Made by a program: the position numbers and the translations under genes
The notes under the pieces: generated by a model
Told to the model about the DNA's origin: nothing
Databases searched by the model: none
What the model saw: the letters and a program-made list of their open reading frames with translations, nothing else
Source of the DNA: Aurantiacibacter rhizosphaerae
GTDB taxonomy: Bacteria > Pseudomonadota > Alphaproteobacteria > Sphingomonadales > Sphingomonadaceae
NCBI RefSeq assembly: GCF_009807005.1
Contig: NZ_WUBR01000001.1
Location: 372,001 to 436,000 of the forward strand
Direction of reading: 5' to 3'
Length of the DNA stretch: 64,000 bases
Part shown: one piece after another, positions 55,744 to 64,000 of the stretch
How positions within the stretch are numbered: position 1 is the first letter of the stretch
How the letters are laid out: every line of letters begins with the position of its first letter

Positions 55744-56646
55744 CTAGGCTGGCACACCGCCGGCGATCGTCGTGCGATACATTTCGCGGCGGAAACCGTC
55801 GTAATCGTTCGGCCCCAGGTGCATGGTGGCCGCATTGTCCCACATGCACACCGTGCCCGGCTCCCAACGCAGGCGGCAGGTGAAGGCATGCTGGGTGGCG
55901 TGTTGCACCAGATAATCGAGGATGGGCTTGGCCTCGTGTGTGGTCATCCCCTCGATCCCGGTGGAATAGGTTTCGCAGATATACAGCGCTTCCTCTCCCG
56001 TAGCCGGATGCGTGCGCACCAGCGGATGATAAGTGCCCTTCTGGCCCTGCTCATGCTTGGCCGGATCGCCAAAGCTGATGGCCCCGCCTTTGCGCAGCTT
56101 GTTCTGCGTGGCGTAATTGTTCGCCGCGCTCATATGGACGCGCAGCGGGCGCAGCATGTCACGATAGGTTTCGGACAGGTGATTGAACGCCAGCGCCGTA
56201 TTCGTCCACGTGGTGTCGCCGCCATAGGGCGGGCCTTCCAGCTGGCGCAGGGTGGTGATGCTGGGCGGTTCGGGGAGGAAGGGGCTGTCTGTATGCCAGC
56301 TGCCGCCAAACAGGCTGCGCGTTACCTCGTCCGCTTCCTTGATAATGGGATGCACGTCGCGGTGCCCTTCCACCCCTTGTGTGTAGGCATCCACGGCAAA
56401 GGGGCCGAGTCTGCGGGAAAATTCCTCATGCTCTGTATGGGAGAGGTGCTGATCGCGCAGGAACACCATCTTGTGCTTCCACAGTGCCTGCTTCAGGCTT
56501 TCAATACCCTCGCCATCCAGATCGGGCAGGCGCACACCGGTAATTTCCGCGCCCATCGCGGCGCCCAGGGGTTCACAGCCGAAATACTCGGACTGGAACG
56601 CGTGATTATCGAAATCCCCGCACGGGGCGATGCGCACTTGCCACAT
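55744..56646 (-). CDS. TauD/TfdA family 2-oxoglutarate dioxygenase
   Basis: 300 residues. Fe(II)/2-oxoglutarate hydroxylase family. Metal ligands are in WHTDSPFLPEPP (His-x-Asp) and the distal His in CMWDNAATMHLG; an Arg in YDGFRREMYR would bind 2-oxoglutarate. TauD/TfdA enzymes hydroxylate taurine, phenoxyacetates or other side chains. It ends a leftward gene series (amidohydrolase, phosphatase-like, SDR, ADH) that probably forms one operon. Confidence 0.9.
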   Translation of the reverse strand: MWQVRIAPCGDFDNHAFQSEYFGCEPLGAAMGAEITGVRLPDLDGEGIESLKQALWKHKMVFLRDQHLSHTEHEEFSRRLGPFAVDAYTQGVEGHRDVHPIIKEADEVTRSLFGGSWHTDSPFLPEPPSITTLRQLEGPPYGGDTTWTNTALAFNHLSETYRDMLRPLRVHMSAANNYATQNKLRKGGAISFGDPAKHEQGQKGTYHPLVRTHPATGEEALYICETYSTGIEGMTTHEAKPILDYLVQHATQHAFTCRLRWEPGTVCMWDNAATMHLGPNDYDGFRREMYRTTIAGGVPA

Positions 56647-56675
56647 TGTCTGGCTCCTGTTCCGCAGTCCCGCCT

Positions 56676-57683
56676 CTAGTTGAGCGAGATCACCGTCTTG
56701 CCGAAGCTGTCCGGGCCCCAGCCATGGGCATAGGCCTTGTCAGCATCCTCGAACGCGAATGTCTTGCCGACGGGGAAGGTCAGGTGATGCTTGTCCACGA
56801 AGGCATTGAGTTCGCTGGCCATGCTGGCCGAACCCACGAAGATGCCGCGGATCGATGATCCGGTGAACATCAGCCCGCGCGGTTCTGGCGGGGTGCCATC
56901 CGCCAGCACGCCGATCAGAGCGATCTCGGCCAGCGGGGCGCAGGCGTTCATGCTTTGCGCCAGCGTGCCTGTTCCGCCGACTTCCACGATCTTGTTCGCG
57001 CCGCCGAACTTTTCCTGCACATAGGCGCCCCATTCGGGCGTATCCTTGTAATTCACCACGTGATCCGCGCCCAGCGCCTTCACCTGCTCCAGCTTTTCAT
57101 CGGAAGAACTGGTGGCGATCACTTCTGCCCCGGCGGCCTTGGCCAGTTTCAGCGCGATCAGCGAAACACCACCGGAGCCGAGCACCAGCACCTTCTGCCC
57201 CGCCTTCAGCGGATTGCCGCCTTCGAACAGCGCGTTCCAAGCCGTGACGCCCGCGCATGGCATGCAGGCGGCCTGCTCCATATCCAGGCTGCGCGCGATG
57301 GGGATCACGCCGTGTTCATCCAGCACGACCTTTTCTGCCAGCATGCCCGGCGCCTTGCCATCGCCCAGCGCGGGTACCATTTTCGGCGGGCCGTGCAGCC
57401 AGCCCTGGAAAAAGAGGGACTGCACCTCGTCCCCCACGCGCAGCGATTTCACGCCCTCGCCAGTGGCCACCACCTTGCCCGCGCCATCGGACAGGGGAAT
57501 GGACGGCTGCGTCAGCGCACCGCCGAAATACTTGCCAGATGCAACCGCGAAATCGCGGTAATTGATGGACCATGCAGACGGCGCGACGACAACTTGGCCG
57601 GGGCCGGGCTCCGGATCTGGCAGCTCGTCCATATAGAGTTTGTCGAAACCGTCGGAACCTTCAGGCAATAGCCATGCGCGCAT
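56676..57683 (-). CDS. NAD(P)-dependent zinc-type alcohol dehydrogenase / quinone oxidoreductase (MDR)
   Basis: 335-residue MDR protein. The nucleotide-binding motif is VLVLGSGGVSLIALKLAKAAG. The N-terminal catalytic part (WSINYRDFAVASGKYFGG) lacks the usual zinc-binding GHE segment, so it resembles the quinone-reductase-like group more than true zinc alcohol dehydrogenases. The substrate is likely an intermediate of the adjoining pathway. It lies 29 bp from the TauD gene and 19 bp from the SDR gene. Confidence 0.9.
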   Translation of the reverse strand: MRAWLLPEGSDGFDKLYMDELPDPEPGPGQVVVAPSAWSINYRDFAVASGKYFGGALTQPSIPLSDGAGKVVATGEGVKSLRVGDEVQSLFFQGWLHGPPKMVPALGDGKAPGMLAEKVVLDEHGVIPIARSLDMEQAACMPCAGVTAWNALFEGGNPLKAGQKVLVLGSGGVSLIALKLAKAAGAEVIATSSSDEKLEQVKALGADHVVNYKDTPEWGAYVQEKFGGANKIVEVGGTGTLAQSMNACAPLAEIALIGVLADGTPPEPRGLMFTGSSIRGIFVGSASMASELNAFVDKHHLTFPVGKTFAFEDADKAYAHGWGPDSFGKTVISLN

Positions 57684-57702
57684 TGTTTCTCTCCCTCTGG
57701 TG

Positions 57703-58449
57703 TCAGCGAACCGCAAGCGTACCAAGGATGCCGCCGTCCACTGCCCAGCTTTGCCCAGTAACATGGCTGGCCTCGTCCGACAGCAGGAAAGCGGCGACAT
57801 TGGCAATTTCTTCCGAAGAGCCGAGCCGATTTTGCGGTACATTGCCGGACAGATGTTCAAGCTGGTCAGGCGGGATGCCATCCATCAGCGGCGTATCGAT
57901 GAACCCTGGCACGATGCAGTTCACGCGCACGCCATGGGCGGCACCTTCCAGGGCTGCTGCGCGGGACAGGCCCAGCATCGCGTGTTTGCTCATCACATAG
58001 GCGACATTCATTGCCATGCCGCGCTCGCTTGCCAGAGAGCCGGTGATGACGATGGAACCCTTGCCGCGCTGCTTCATCGCGCCGATCACCTGGCGCACCG
58101 CGCGAAAATGGGCGTGCTGGTTCACCGCCATCAGGCTGTCGTAATTTTCGTCCGAATAATCTTCCAGCGGCGCGAAGGTGCCGCCCGTGCCCGCATTGCA
58201 GAACAAACCATTAATCGGGGCGAACGCGGCAGCGCTATCGAGAGCGGCGGCCTGCGCGGCGGCATCCGCCACATCGGCCGCGGCGACGTTTACCGCCTCG
58301 CCATGCGCGTCCTTCAGCGCGGCCAGCTTGTCCGCGCTGCGGGCGATCACGGTGACCTTGCCGCCGAGGGCCAGCACCTTTTCTGCCGTGGCCTTGCCGA
58401 TGCCGGTGGAGGCGCCGGTGATGACGATGTGCTTGCCTGTAAAATTCAT
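57703..58449 (-). CDS. Short-chain dehydrogenase/reductase
   Basis: 248 residues with the classical SDR motifs: GASTGIGKATAEKVL for NAD(P) and a catalytic Ser in IVITGSLASE with Tyr-x3-Lys in VAYVMSKHAM. It overlaps the phosphatase-like gene by 4 bp (start ATGA), consistent with an operon. Substrate unknown; neighbours suggest alcohol or ketone oxidation. Confidence 0.92.
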   Translation of the reverse strand: MNFTGKHIVITGASTGIGKATAEKVLALGGKVTVIARSADKLAALKDAHGEAVNVAAADVADAAAQAAALDSAAAFAPINGLFCNAGTGGTFAPLEDYSDENYDSLMAVNQHAHFRAVRQVIGAMKQRGKGSIVITGSLASERGMAMNVAYVMSKHAMLGLSRAAALEGAAHGVRVNCIVPGFIDTPLMDGIPPDQLEHLSGNVPQNRLGSSEEIANVAAFLLSDEASHVTGQSWAVDGGILGTLAVR

Positions 58450-58937
58450 GTCTCGCCTCTCCTCTGCTGTGTCTCTGCCGGGACAAGCCCGATGAACCGC
58501 GCCCACTTGTCCGCATGCGGCTCTTCGCTGGTGGTGGGTGACCATACGCGCTCCATTATGGCGCGTGCCTCCGGCTCTGGCATGCCTTGCTCTTGGTGCC
58601 AGCGATACATGAAGGCCGCGACGCGCCAGTTCATGATGCAATGCACGTGGACCGGGCTGTCTTGCGATTCCAGGGCTTGCCGGAAGGCAATGTAATGGCT
58701 TTCTTCCGGCGCATCCCACGGCACGGGAATATGGGCGTAGGCCATGCCAGCGGAGGCCATGGCGGCTGCTGCATCGGGCACTGCTTCGGGATGGTCAGCC
58801 ATGGCGAGGTAGATGACGCGCTGCGTACCGATGGCCGCCAGCCTGGCGGGATCATCGCTGCCCAGCGCGCCCGATGTCGTGACCCTGTCCGAAAGCCGCA
58901 GCCAGTTGCGGACATCAACGGGGTCCGCTGCGCTCAC
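58446..58937 (-). CDS. Protein-tyrosine-phosphatase-like protein (DUF442-type)
   Basis: 163 residues. The catalytic-loop segment VHVHCIMNWRVAAFMYR has Cys and Arg four residues apart, as in the DUF442/BLH-type phosphatase domains (C-X4-R), rather than the classical C-X5-R. The N-terminal part (RLSDRVTTSGALGSDDP) also fits this group. Function in a catabolic operon is unclear. It overlaps its neighbours on both sides by 4 bp. Confidence 0.78.
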   Translation of the reverse strand: MSAADPVDVRNWLRLSDRVTTSGALGSDDPARLAAIGTQRVIYLAMADHPEAVPDAAAAMASAGMAYAHIPVPWDAPEESHYIAFRQALESQDSPVHVHCIMNWRVAAFMYRWHQEQGMPEPEARAIMERVWSPTTSEEPHADKWARFIGLVPAETQQRRGET

Positions 58938-59806
58938 GCCAGCCCCAGCACCTTGGCCGCGTTATCCTTCATGATGCCGGGCATCACCTCGTCCCGGAAG
59001 CCCACGTCCTTCGCGGCCTTGATCCACTTGTCAGGATGGATCAGCGGGAAATCGCTGCCGAACAGCATCTTGTGCTTCAGCTGCGTGTTTGCGTAGGTGA
59101 TCACCTGCTTGGGGAAGTACTTGGGGCTCCATCCGCTCAGGTCGATGAAGACATTGTCCTTGTGCAGCGCCATGGACAGGCTCTGGTCCACCCACGGCCA
59201 GCTGGGGTGGGCGAGGATGATCTTCATGTCGGGGAAATCCACCGCCACATCATCCACCAGCATCGGCTCCCCATATTTCAGGCGCATGCCGCCGCCGCCG
59301 CGCATTCCTGTGCCCATGCCGGAATGGCCGGTGTGGAAGATGGCGGGCAGCTTGTATTCGTTGATGACCTCGTAAATGGGATAGCCCATGCGATCCGCCG
59401 GATGCGCGTTCTGCGCGATGCCGTGGAACTTGAAGCCCTTCACGCCGTGGTTCTCGATCAGGTCCAGCGCCTCGCGCGCGCCGTATTTGCCCTTGTGCGG
59501 ATCGATGCTGGCGAAGGGGATGCAGATATCGTCGTTCTTGTTGGCGATTTCCGCGACCTCGTAATTGGAAACGCGCTTTGCCCCCATGCCGCTCTCGGCA
59601 TCGACGGTGAACATGCAGAAGGCGATGTTCGTCTCGCGGTAAAGCTCGATGATTTCGGGCATCTTGGGCCGTTCGCGGGGCGCCTTGAAATAGGCGGAGG
59701 CCGCATCGAAGAATTTGCCCATCACCGGGTCTTCGGGATCGTGGCAGGAAACCTCTGCATGCACATGCACGTCAATGGCGCGGACTTTGGTGATATCAAC
59801 GGGCAT
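58934..59806 (-). CDS. Amidohydrolase-family protein (ACMSD-like)
   Basis: 290 residues, metal-dependent TIM-barrel hydrolase or decarboxylase. Metal ligands are in AIDVHVHAEVS (His-x-His), a His in IFHTGHSGMG, another in IILAHPSWPW and a final Asp in MLFGSDFPLIHP. The family includes ACMSD, gamma-resorcylate decarboxylase and aromatic ring-cleavage hydratases. It starts the leftward operon. The upstream terminator (59851-59881) separates it from the ALDH gene. Confidence 0.88.
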   Translation of the reverse strand: MPVDITKVRAIDVHVHAEVSCHDPEDPVMGKFFDAASAYFKAPRERPKMPEIIELYRETNIAFCMFTVDAESGMGAKRVSNYEVAEIANKNDDICIPFASIDPHKGKYGAREALDLIENHGVKGFKFHGIAQNAHPADRMGYPIYEVINEYKLPAIFHTGHSGMGTGMRGGGGMRLKYGEPMLVDDVAVDFPDMKIILAHPSWPWVDQSLSMALHKDNVFIDLSGWSPKYFPKQVITYANTQLKHKMLFGSDFPLIHPDKWIKAAKDVGFRDEVMPGIMKDNAAKVLGLA

Positions 59807-59850
59807 ATAGGTTCCTGCGTTCGGCTGGTGTGGGACGATCAGCATAACAA

Positions 59851-59881
59851 GGCCCGCCCCGGCACGATACCGAGGCAGGCC
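59851..59881 (-). terminator. Terminator after the aldehyde dehydrogenase gene
   Basis: Minus-strand stem GGCCTGCCTCGG with CCGGGGCGGGCC (12 pairs including two G-T wobbles), seven-base loop, followed by TTGTTAT. It separates the ALDH transcript from the amidohydrolase operon. Confidence 0.6.
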
Positions 59882-59899
59882 CTGCGTTTCACACAGTGA

Positions 59900-61414
59900 T
59901 CAAAGTTTCATGATGACCGACTTGGTTTCGAGATAAGCCTCGATACCCTCGCGGCCCTGTTCGCGGCCGACGCCGCTTTCCTTGAAGCCGCCGAAAGGAA
60001 CGGCAACGTCGATCATGGCGTGGCAATTCACCCACACCGTGCCCGCCTGCAGCTTGCTGGCGATGCGGTGCGCGGCAGATGCATCCTTGGTCCACACGCC
60101 GGCGGCAAGGCCGTATTGCGTGTCGTTGGCATCCTTCACCACCTCGTCCAGATCCTCAAAGCGCTGGGCGACCACGACGGGGCCGAAGATCTCCTCGCGA
60201 ACGACGCTCATCTGCGGGTTCACATCGGTGAGGATGGTGGGGTTCACGTAATAGCCGCCATCGCTGCTGGGGGCATCGCCGCCCATCAGGACAGAGGCAC
60301 CGTCACGCTTGCCGGCATCGATATAGCCCATCACGCGCTCGTGCTGTTCCTTCGACACCAGCGGGCCCATGTGGGCATCGGGATCGAGGCTGGGGCGCGG
60401 TGCCCAGAACTCTGCGGTGTTGGCCATGCCTTCCACCACTTCGTCAAACACGCTCTTGTGCGCGTAGAGGCGGCTGCCCGCCACGCAGACCTGGCCGGAG
60501 TTGAAGAAAATCGCCTGGCTGACGCCCGGAGCGGTTTCCTGGATATCGACATCGGGCATCACCACCACCGGGCTTTTGCCGCCCAGTTCCAGCGTGATGT
60601 GCTTCAGCGTATCGGTAACATTGCGGTTGATCAGCTTGCCGATCTCGGTGGAGCCGGTGAAGGCCACCTTGTCGACATCGGGGTGCTTCACCATCCGGTC
60701 ACCACCGGTGTGGCCATAGCCTGTGATGATGTTGACGACGCCAGCAGGAATACCGGCCTCGTGCACAAGGTCTGCCAGGCGCAGCGCGGTCAGGCTGGTC
60801 TGTTCGGCAGGCTTCAGGATGGTGGTGCAACCTGCGGCCAGAGCAGGCGCGATCTTCAGGCAGGCCATCAGCAGCGGGAAGTTCCACGGCACGATCTGCG
60901 CGCAAACACCCACCGGTTCCTTCAGCGTGTAGGCGAACATCGTTTCGCCCGGCATGCTGTAGGGATTCATCGTCTCGCCGTTGATCTTGCCGGCCCAGCC
61001 AGCGCAGAAACGGATGTGCGCAGCAGCGCCCGGCACGTCGATCGCGCCGGCCATACCCTTGGGCTTGCCAACGTCGATGGCTTCGAGTTCGGCCAGCTCG
61101 TCTGCATGCTCCTCGATCAGGTCGGCCAGCTTGGTCATGATCTTCTGGCGGGCGACAGGGGGCATGTTGCGCCAGCGGCCATCATCGAAAGCGGTGCGCG
61201 CGGCGGCAACGGCGCGGTCCACGTCCTTGTCGCTGGCTTCCACGATCTTGGAGACGATCTTGCCGGAAGAGGGATCCTCTACGTCGATGGTTTCGCCACC
61301 GGAGGAATCCACCCATTCGCCGTTGATATAAAGCTGCGGAGAGCGTTCCAGCGCCTTCTTCGCGGCGGCTGAATACTCACGCTGGGTACGGTCAATCGTA
61401 GTCTGTTCGTTCAT
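59900..61414 (-). CDS. Aldehyde dehydrogenase (NAD-dependent)
   Basis: 504 residues. Catalytic Cys in FFNSGQVCVAGSR, general base Glu in ITLELGGKSPVV, and NAD-binding FTGSTEIGKLI. It resembles betaine-aldehyde or phenylacetaldehyde-type ALDH. It would oxidise the aldehyde made by the adjacent PQQ-dependent alcohol dehydrogenase. The ATG at 61414 is used; a longer in-frame start adds 17 residues. Confidence 0.93.
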   Translation of the reverse strand: MNEQTTIDRTQREYSAAAKKALERSPQLYINGEWVDSSGGETIDVEDPSSGKIVSKIVEASDKDVDRAVAAARTAFDDGRWRNMPPVARQKIMTKLADLIEEHADELAELEAIDVGKPKGMAGAIDVPGAAAHIRFCAGWAGKINGETMNPYSMPGETMFAYTLKEPVGVCAQIVPWNFPLLMACLKIAPALAAGCTTILKPAEQTSLTALRLADLVHEAGIPAGVVNIITGYGHTGGDRMVKHPDVDKVAFTGSTEIGKLINRNVTDTLKHITLELGGKSPVVVMPDVDIQETAPGVSQAIFFNSGQVCVAGSRLYAHKSVFDEVVEGMANTAEFWAPRPSLDPDAHMGPLVSKEQHERVMGYIDAGKRDGASVLMGGDAPSSDGGYYVNPTILTDVNPQMSVVREEIFGPVVVAQRFEDLDEVVKDANDTQYGLAAGVWTKDASAAHRIASKLQAGTVWVNCHAMIDVAVPFGGFKESGVGREQGREGIEAYLETKSVIMKL

Positions 61415-61507
61415 GCTTGGGGCTCCTATCCCGGGAGAATCAATTATTGTTGTAACGTATAGCAATCTTTTGACCGCTTGGCCACGAATTTCAACCCGCT
61501 TCGGCCC

Positions 61508-63682
61508 CTATCCGCCGCGCTCATCCAGATCCTTGTCCTGGTGGGCGCGGAAAATCACGAATTGGCGGATTGCCTCGATTTCATCGGTCGAAAGGCTCTT
61601 GGCAAAGCCCACCATGCCGCGCTGTTCCAGCGCGCCGTCATGCACGATGGCATTCCACACCTGCTCGCTTTGCAACACGGCGCTGCGGCGCAGATCCGGC
61701 AGGACGGTGGAGCCTACGGCATTGTCGCCGTGGCACTGGCCACAATAGCGGCCATAGTCATAGCCGCCGCCAGCCACCTGCTCCTCGCTGCCGGAGAAGG
61801 TGGGCGGGTCCAGCGGCAGGCGTACCAGTTCCGGCTCTGGCGGCAGTTCGCCACTGGCGCCCAGCTTGAACACCATCAGGCGCGAGATATTCTGCACCGG
61901 CCCGCTGAGTTCATTCAGGATGCCGCCGGGTGCCAGCGGCCAGATGCCGCCCCAACCGGCCAGCACGGCCATATATTGCTCTCCATCAATCATATAGGTG
62001 ATGGGCGGGGCGACCACGCCGGTCTGCGCACGGAAACGCCACAGTTCCGCGCCGTCCGTCACGCTGTATGCGGCAAGGTTGCCTGCCGCCGTGCCCTGGA
62101 ACACCAGGCCGCCACCGGTTGCCAGCGCGCCGCCATTCCACGGGCCGGGATATTGCACCCGCCAGCGTTCCGACTGGGTTACCGGGTTCCATGCAATCAG
62201 TGCACCCTTCGTGCCTGATGCAGTGGCAGCACGCATGGCGGCATCGGCTGGCAGAGCGCCTGCTGCCTGATCTATGCCGACGTTGAAGCCGTAATTGGGA
62301 TCGGGCTTCCAGTCCTTTTCAGGAACATAGGGGAAGGCAGCCTCTATCGCCGGGATGAACACCAGCCCTTCACCGGGATGGAAGGCCATCGGGTGCCAGT
62401 TGTGCCCGCCGCCTGCACCCGGCGTGGAGACAAATGGCACGCCGGTGTCACCATAGCGCGCCTCCGGCACGACGATGGGCCGTCCGGTTTCCATGTCGAT
62501 GCCACTCGTCCAGTTCTGCGGCACGTAATTATCGGCGCTGATCAGTTCGCCCGTCGCGCGGTCGATCACGTAGAAGAAGCCGTTCTTGGGCGCCTGCATC
62601 AACACTTCGCGCACCTCGCCGTCGATCTCCAGATCGGCTAGCATAATGTGCTGCGTGGCGGTGAAATCCCAGGTGTCGCCGGGCGTCGTCTGGTAATGCC
62701 ACACGTATTCGCCCGTTTCGGGGCGCAGCGCCACGATGCTGGAAAGGTACAGATTGTCGCCGCCGTCGGGGCTGCGATAGGCCTGGTTCCACGGAGATCC
62801 GTTGCCAACGCCGATGTACAGCAGATCAAGGTCGGGATCATAGGCCATGGCATCCCACACGGTGCCCCCGCCGCCCAGTTTCCACCACTCGCCGGTCCAG
62901 GTGTCGCGCGCGGCGGCAAGGGCAGGGCTTTCGCTGGCAGCTTCCTCCGGCGCGCCGGGCACGGTGTAGAAGCGCCACAGCATCTCTCCCGTCGCCGCGT
63001 CATAGGCGCTGACATAGCCGCGCGTGGTGTATTCCGCGCCGCCATTGCCGATGATCACCTTGCCATCGATCACACGCGGCGCGCCGGTGATGGTATAGGC
63101 CTTGGACTGATCGACCGTGACCTTGGACCAGATTTCGTTCCCCGTGGCCCGGTCCAGCGCGATCAGCCGCCCGTCCAGCGTGCCTAGGAACAGCATATCC
63201 CCCCAGGCCGCAACGCCGCGGTTCACCACGTCGCAGCACGCCTTCGCCGCCGTCGCGCCGGGCACCTGCGGATCATATTCCCACAGGGGCGCGCCGGTGG
63301 TGGCGTCATACGCCTTTACCTTGCTCCATGCGGTGGTGACGAAAAGCTGCCCATCGATCACCAGCGGCGTTGCTTCCTGCCCGCGCGCTGTGTCCATATC
63401 GGCATACCAGGCAAGACCCAGCTGGCCCACATTGCCGGCGTTGATCATCGCCAGCGGGCTGTAGCGCTGTTCAGCGTAATCGCGGCCATAGGTCAGCCAG
63501 TTGGCATTGTTGTTCGCGGCTGAAAGCAGGTCTGCCTTGTCGACGGAGCCGATGGTAGCCGGCACCGCAGTGTCAGTAATCGTTGCAGTCTGCGTCGTCG
63601 TGTTCTGCGTCGTGGTGGTCTGGCAGCTTGCCAAGGCAATGCCCATTGCTGCGCTGGCTGCCCACTTGCCCAAATTCATCAT
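61508..63682 (-). CDS. PQQ-dependent alcohol dehydrogenase with C-terminal cytochrome c
   Basis: 724 residues: an eight-bladed quinoprotein domain plus a C-terminal cytochrome c with heme motif YCGQCH. The adjacent Cys pair AKACCDVVN forms the characteristic vicinal disulfide near PQQ. The active-site segment GDTWDFTATQ has Thr two residues after the catalytic Asp, where lanthanide-dependent enzymes have Asp, so calcium is the expected metal. The signal peptide carries a lipobox (ALASC), suggesting a lipoprotein anchor. Acts in the periplasm with the ALDH upstream on the same strand. Confidence 0.92.
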   Translation of the reverse strand: MMNLGKWAASAAMGIALASCQTTTTQNTTTQTATITDTAVPATIGSVDKADLLSAANNNANWLTYGRDYAEQRYSPLAMINAGNVGQLGLAWYADMDTARGQEATPLVIDGQLFVTTAWSKVKAYDATTGAPLWEYDPQVPGATAAKACCDVVNRGVAAWGDMLFLGTLDGRLIALDRATGNEIWSKVTVDQSKAYTITGAPRVIDGKVIIGNGGAEYTTRGYVSAYDAATGEMLWRFYTVPGAPEEAASESPALAAARDTWTGEWWKLGGGGTVWDAMAYDPDLDLLYIGVGNGSPWNQAYRSPDGGDNLYLSSIVALRPETGEYVWHYQTTPGDTWDFTATQHIMLADLEIDGEVREVLMQAPKNGFFYVIDRATGELISADNYVPQNWTSGIDMETGRPIVVPEARYGDTGVPFVSTPGAGGGHNWHPMAFHPGEGLVFIPAIEAAFPYVPEKDWKPDPNYGFNVGIDQAAGALPADAAMRAATASGTKGALIAWNPVTQSERWRVQYPGPWNGGALATGGGLVFQGTAAGNLAAYSVTDGAELWRFRAQTGVVAPPITYMIDGEQYMAVLAGWGGIWPLAPGGILNELSGPVQNISRLMVFKLGASGELPPEPELVRLPLDPPTFSGSEEQVAGGGYDYGRYCGQCHGDNAVGSTVLPDLRRSAVLQSEQVWNAIVHDGALEQRGMVGFAKSLSTDEIEAIRQFVIFRAHQDKDLDERGG

Positions 63683-63908
63683 CGCCTCTCCCAAAGCACG
63701 GCCGCGAGTCCCGCAAGGCCCCAAAGACGATAACTATCGTTAGAATGGTCGCCCACAAGGTCAAGCGTGCCTTTGGATGGTGCAACGCAAAATGATATTG
63801 CGCGGATGCAGGGCGCGCGCCTATGGGCATTCTTCGTCAGTCGAGCGCGAGCCCGCGTCATGACCCTGGCTTTGCAATTCTTGCTACTGGCCACGACAGG
63901 ATTCCCCC

Positions 63909-64000
63909 ATGAGTTTCAAACTACCTTCCCGCGCAGACCACGTCGGTTCGTTCCTGCGTCCCAAATCGGTGATAGAGGCGCGTGACGCCCGCGCCGCCGG
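63909..64000 (+). CDS. MetE-like (cobalamin-independent) methyltransferase, 3' end outside window
   Basis: Only the first 30 residues are visible. They read MSFKLPSRADHVGSFLRP then VIEARDARAAG; the RADHVGSFLRP start is the hallmark of the C-terminal-type MetE family (5-methyltetrahydropteroyl-dependent methyltransferases). Such an enzyme could use methyl-tetrahydrofolate of the kind LigM produces. Transcribed divergently from the PQQ dehydrogenase gene. Confidence 0.7.
   Translation, partial: MSFKLPSRADHVGSFLRPKSVIEARDARAA

Overview
The window is high-GC alphaproteobacterial DNA, most likely from Sphingomonadales and probably an erythrobacter-type genome. Supporting marks are gapR (DUF2312) near pyk and a DUF1244 gene, a LigM-type O-demethylase, two general-stress promoters with the alphaproteobacterial sigma-EcfG signature, GANTC-rich promoter regions, and small conserved sphingomonad-like proteins. 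No prophage, insertion sequence or CRISPR array was found. Both ends are cut inside genes.

Layout. 1-5.7 kb: two consecutive HhH/4Fe-4S DNA glycosylases (the second is nth), small conserved genes, an orphan ABC ATPase and an acyltransferase. 5.8-13.5 kb: nadB, then class I ribonucleotide reductase with nrdA and nrdB split by four unrelated small or medium genes; both nrd upstream regions are unusually rich in GANTC, the CcrM methylation site. 13.8-14.9 kb: a lower-GC DGQHR (DndB-like) gene that looks acquired. 15-24 kb: housekeeping genes (nhaA, ppk2, argB, yggT, marC, LON-domain protein, thioredoxin-TPR co-chaperone), a REP-like run of hairpins, and tRNA-Gly(GCC).

24-40.7 kb is the most interesting region. 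A PAS-like/roadblock protein and a GT4 glycosyltransferase precede a set of genes that reproduces the order of the Salmonella Typhi Vi-antigen locus: tviB, tviD, tviE, vexA, vexB, vexC, vexD, vexE. A pectate-lyase-like gene follows (the position and role expected of the Vi lyase VexL) and a convergent tviC epimerase closes the set. TviB and TviC would make UDP-GalNAcA, TviD would O-acetylate, TviE would polymerise, VexE would build the acylated terminus, VexB-C-D-A would export the chain, and VexL would cut polymer left in the periplasm. Irregularities are a probable frameshift at the end of tviE, an ATPase (VexC-like) lacking the usual catalytic Glu and switch His, and an acyltransferase motif lacking its acidic residue.

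40.7-52.3 kb returns to core genes (pyk, gapR, a stress SDR, yebC, ruvC, glpQ-like, ubiG, lysC, nitronate monooxygenase). 52.4-64 kb is a catabolic region: a LigM-like tetrahydrofolate-dependent O-demethylase with a divergent VOC gene and a palindromic operator, a LuxR-type regulator, then a leftward series of TauD dioxygenase, ADH, SDR, phosphatase-like, amidohydrolase, aldehyde dehydrogenase and PQQ-dependent alcohol dehydrogenase genes. The window ends in the start of a MetE-like methyltransferase.
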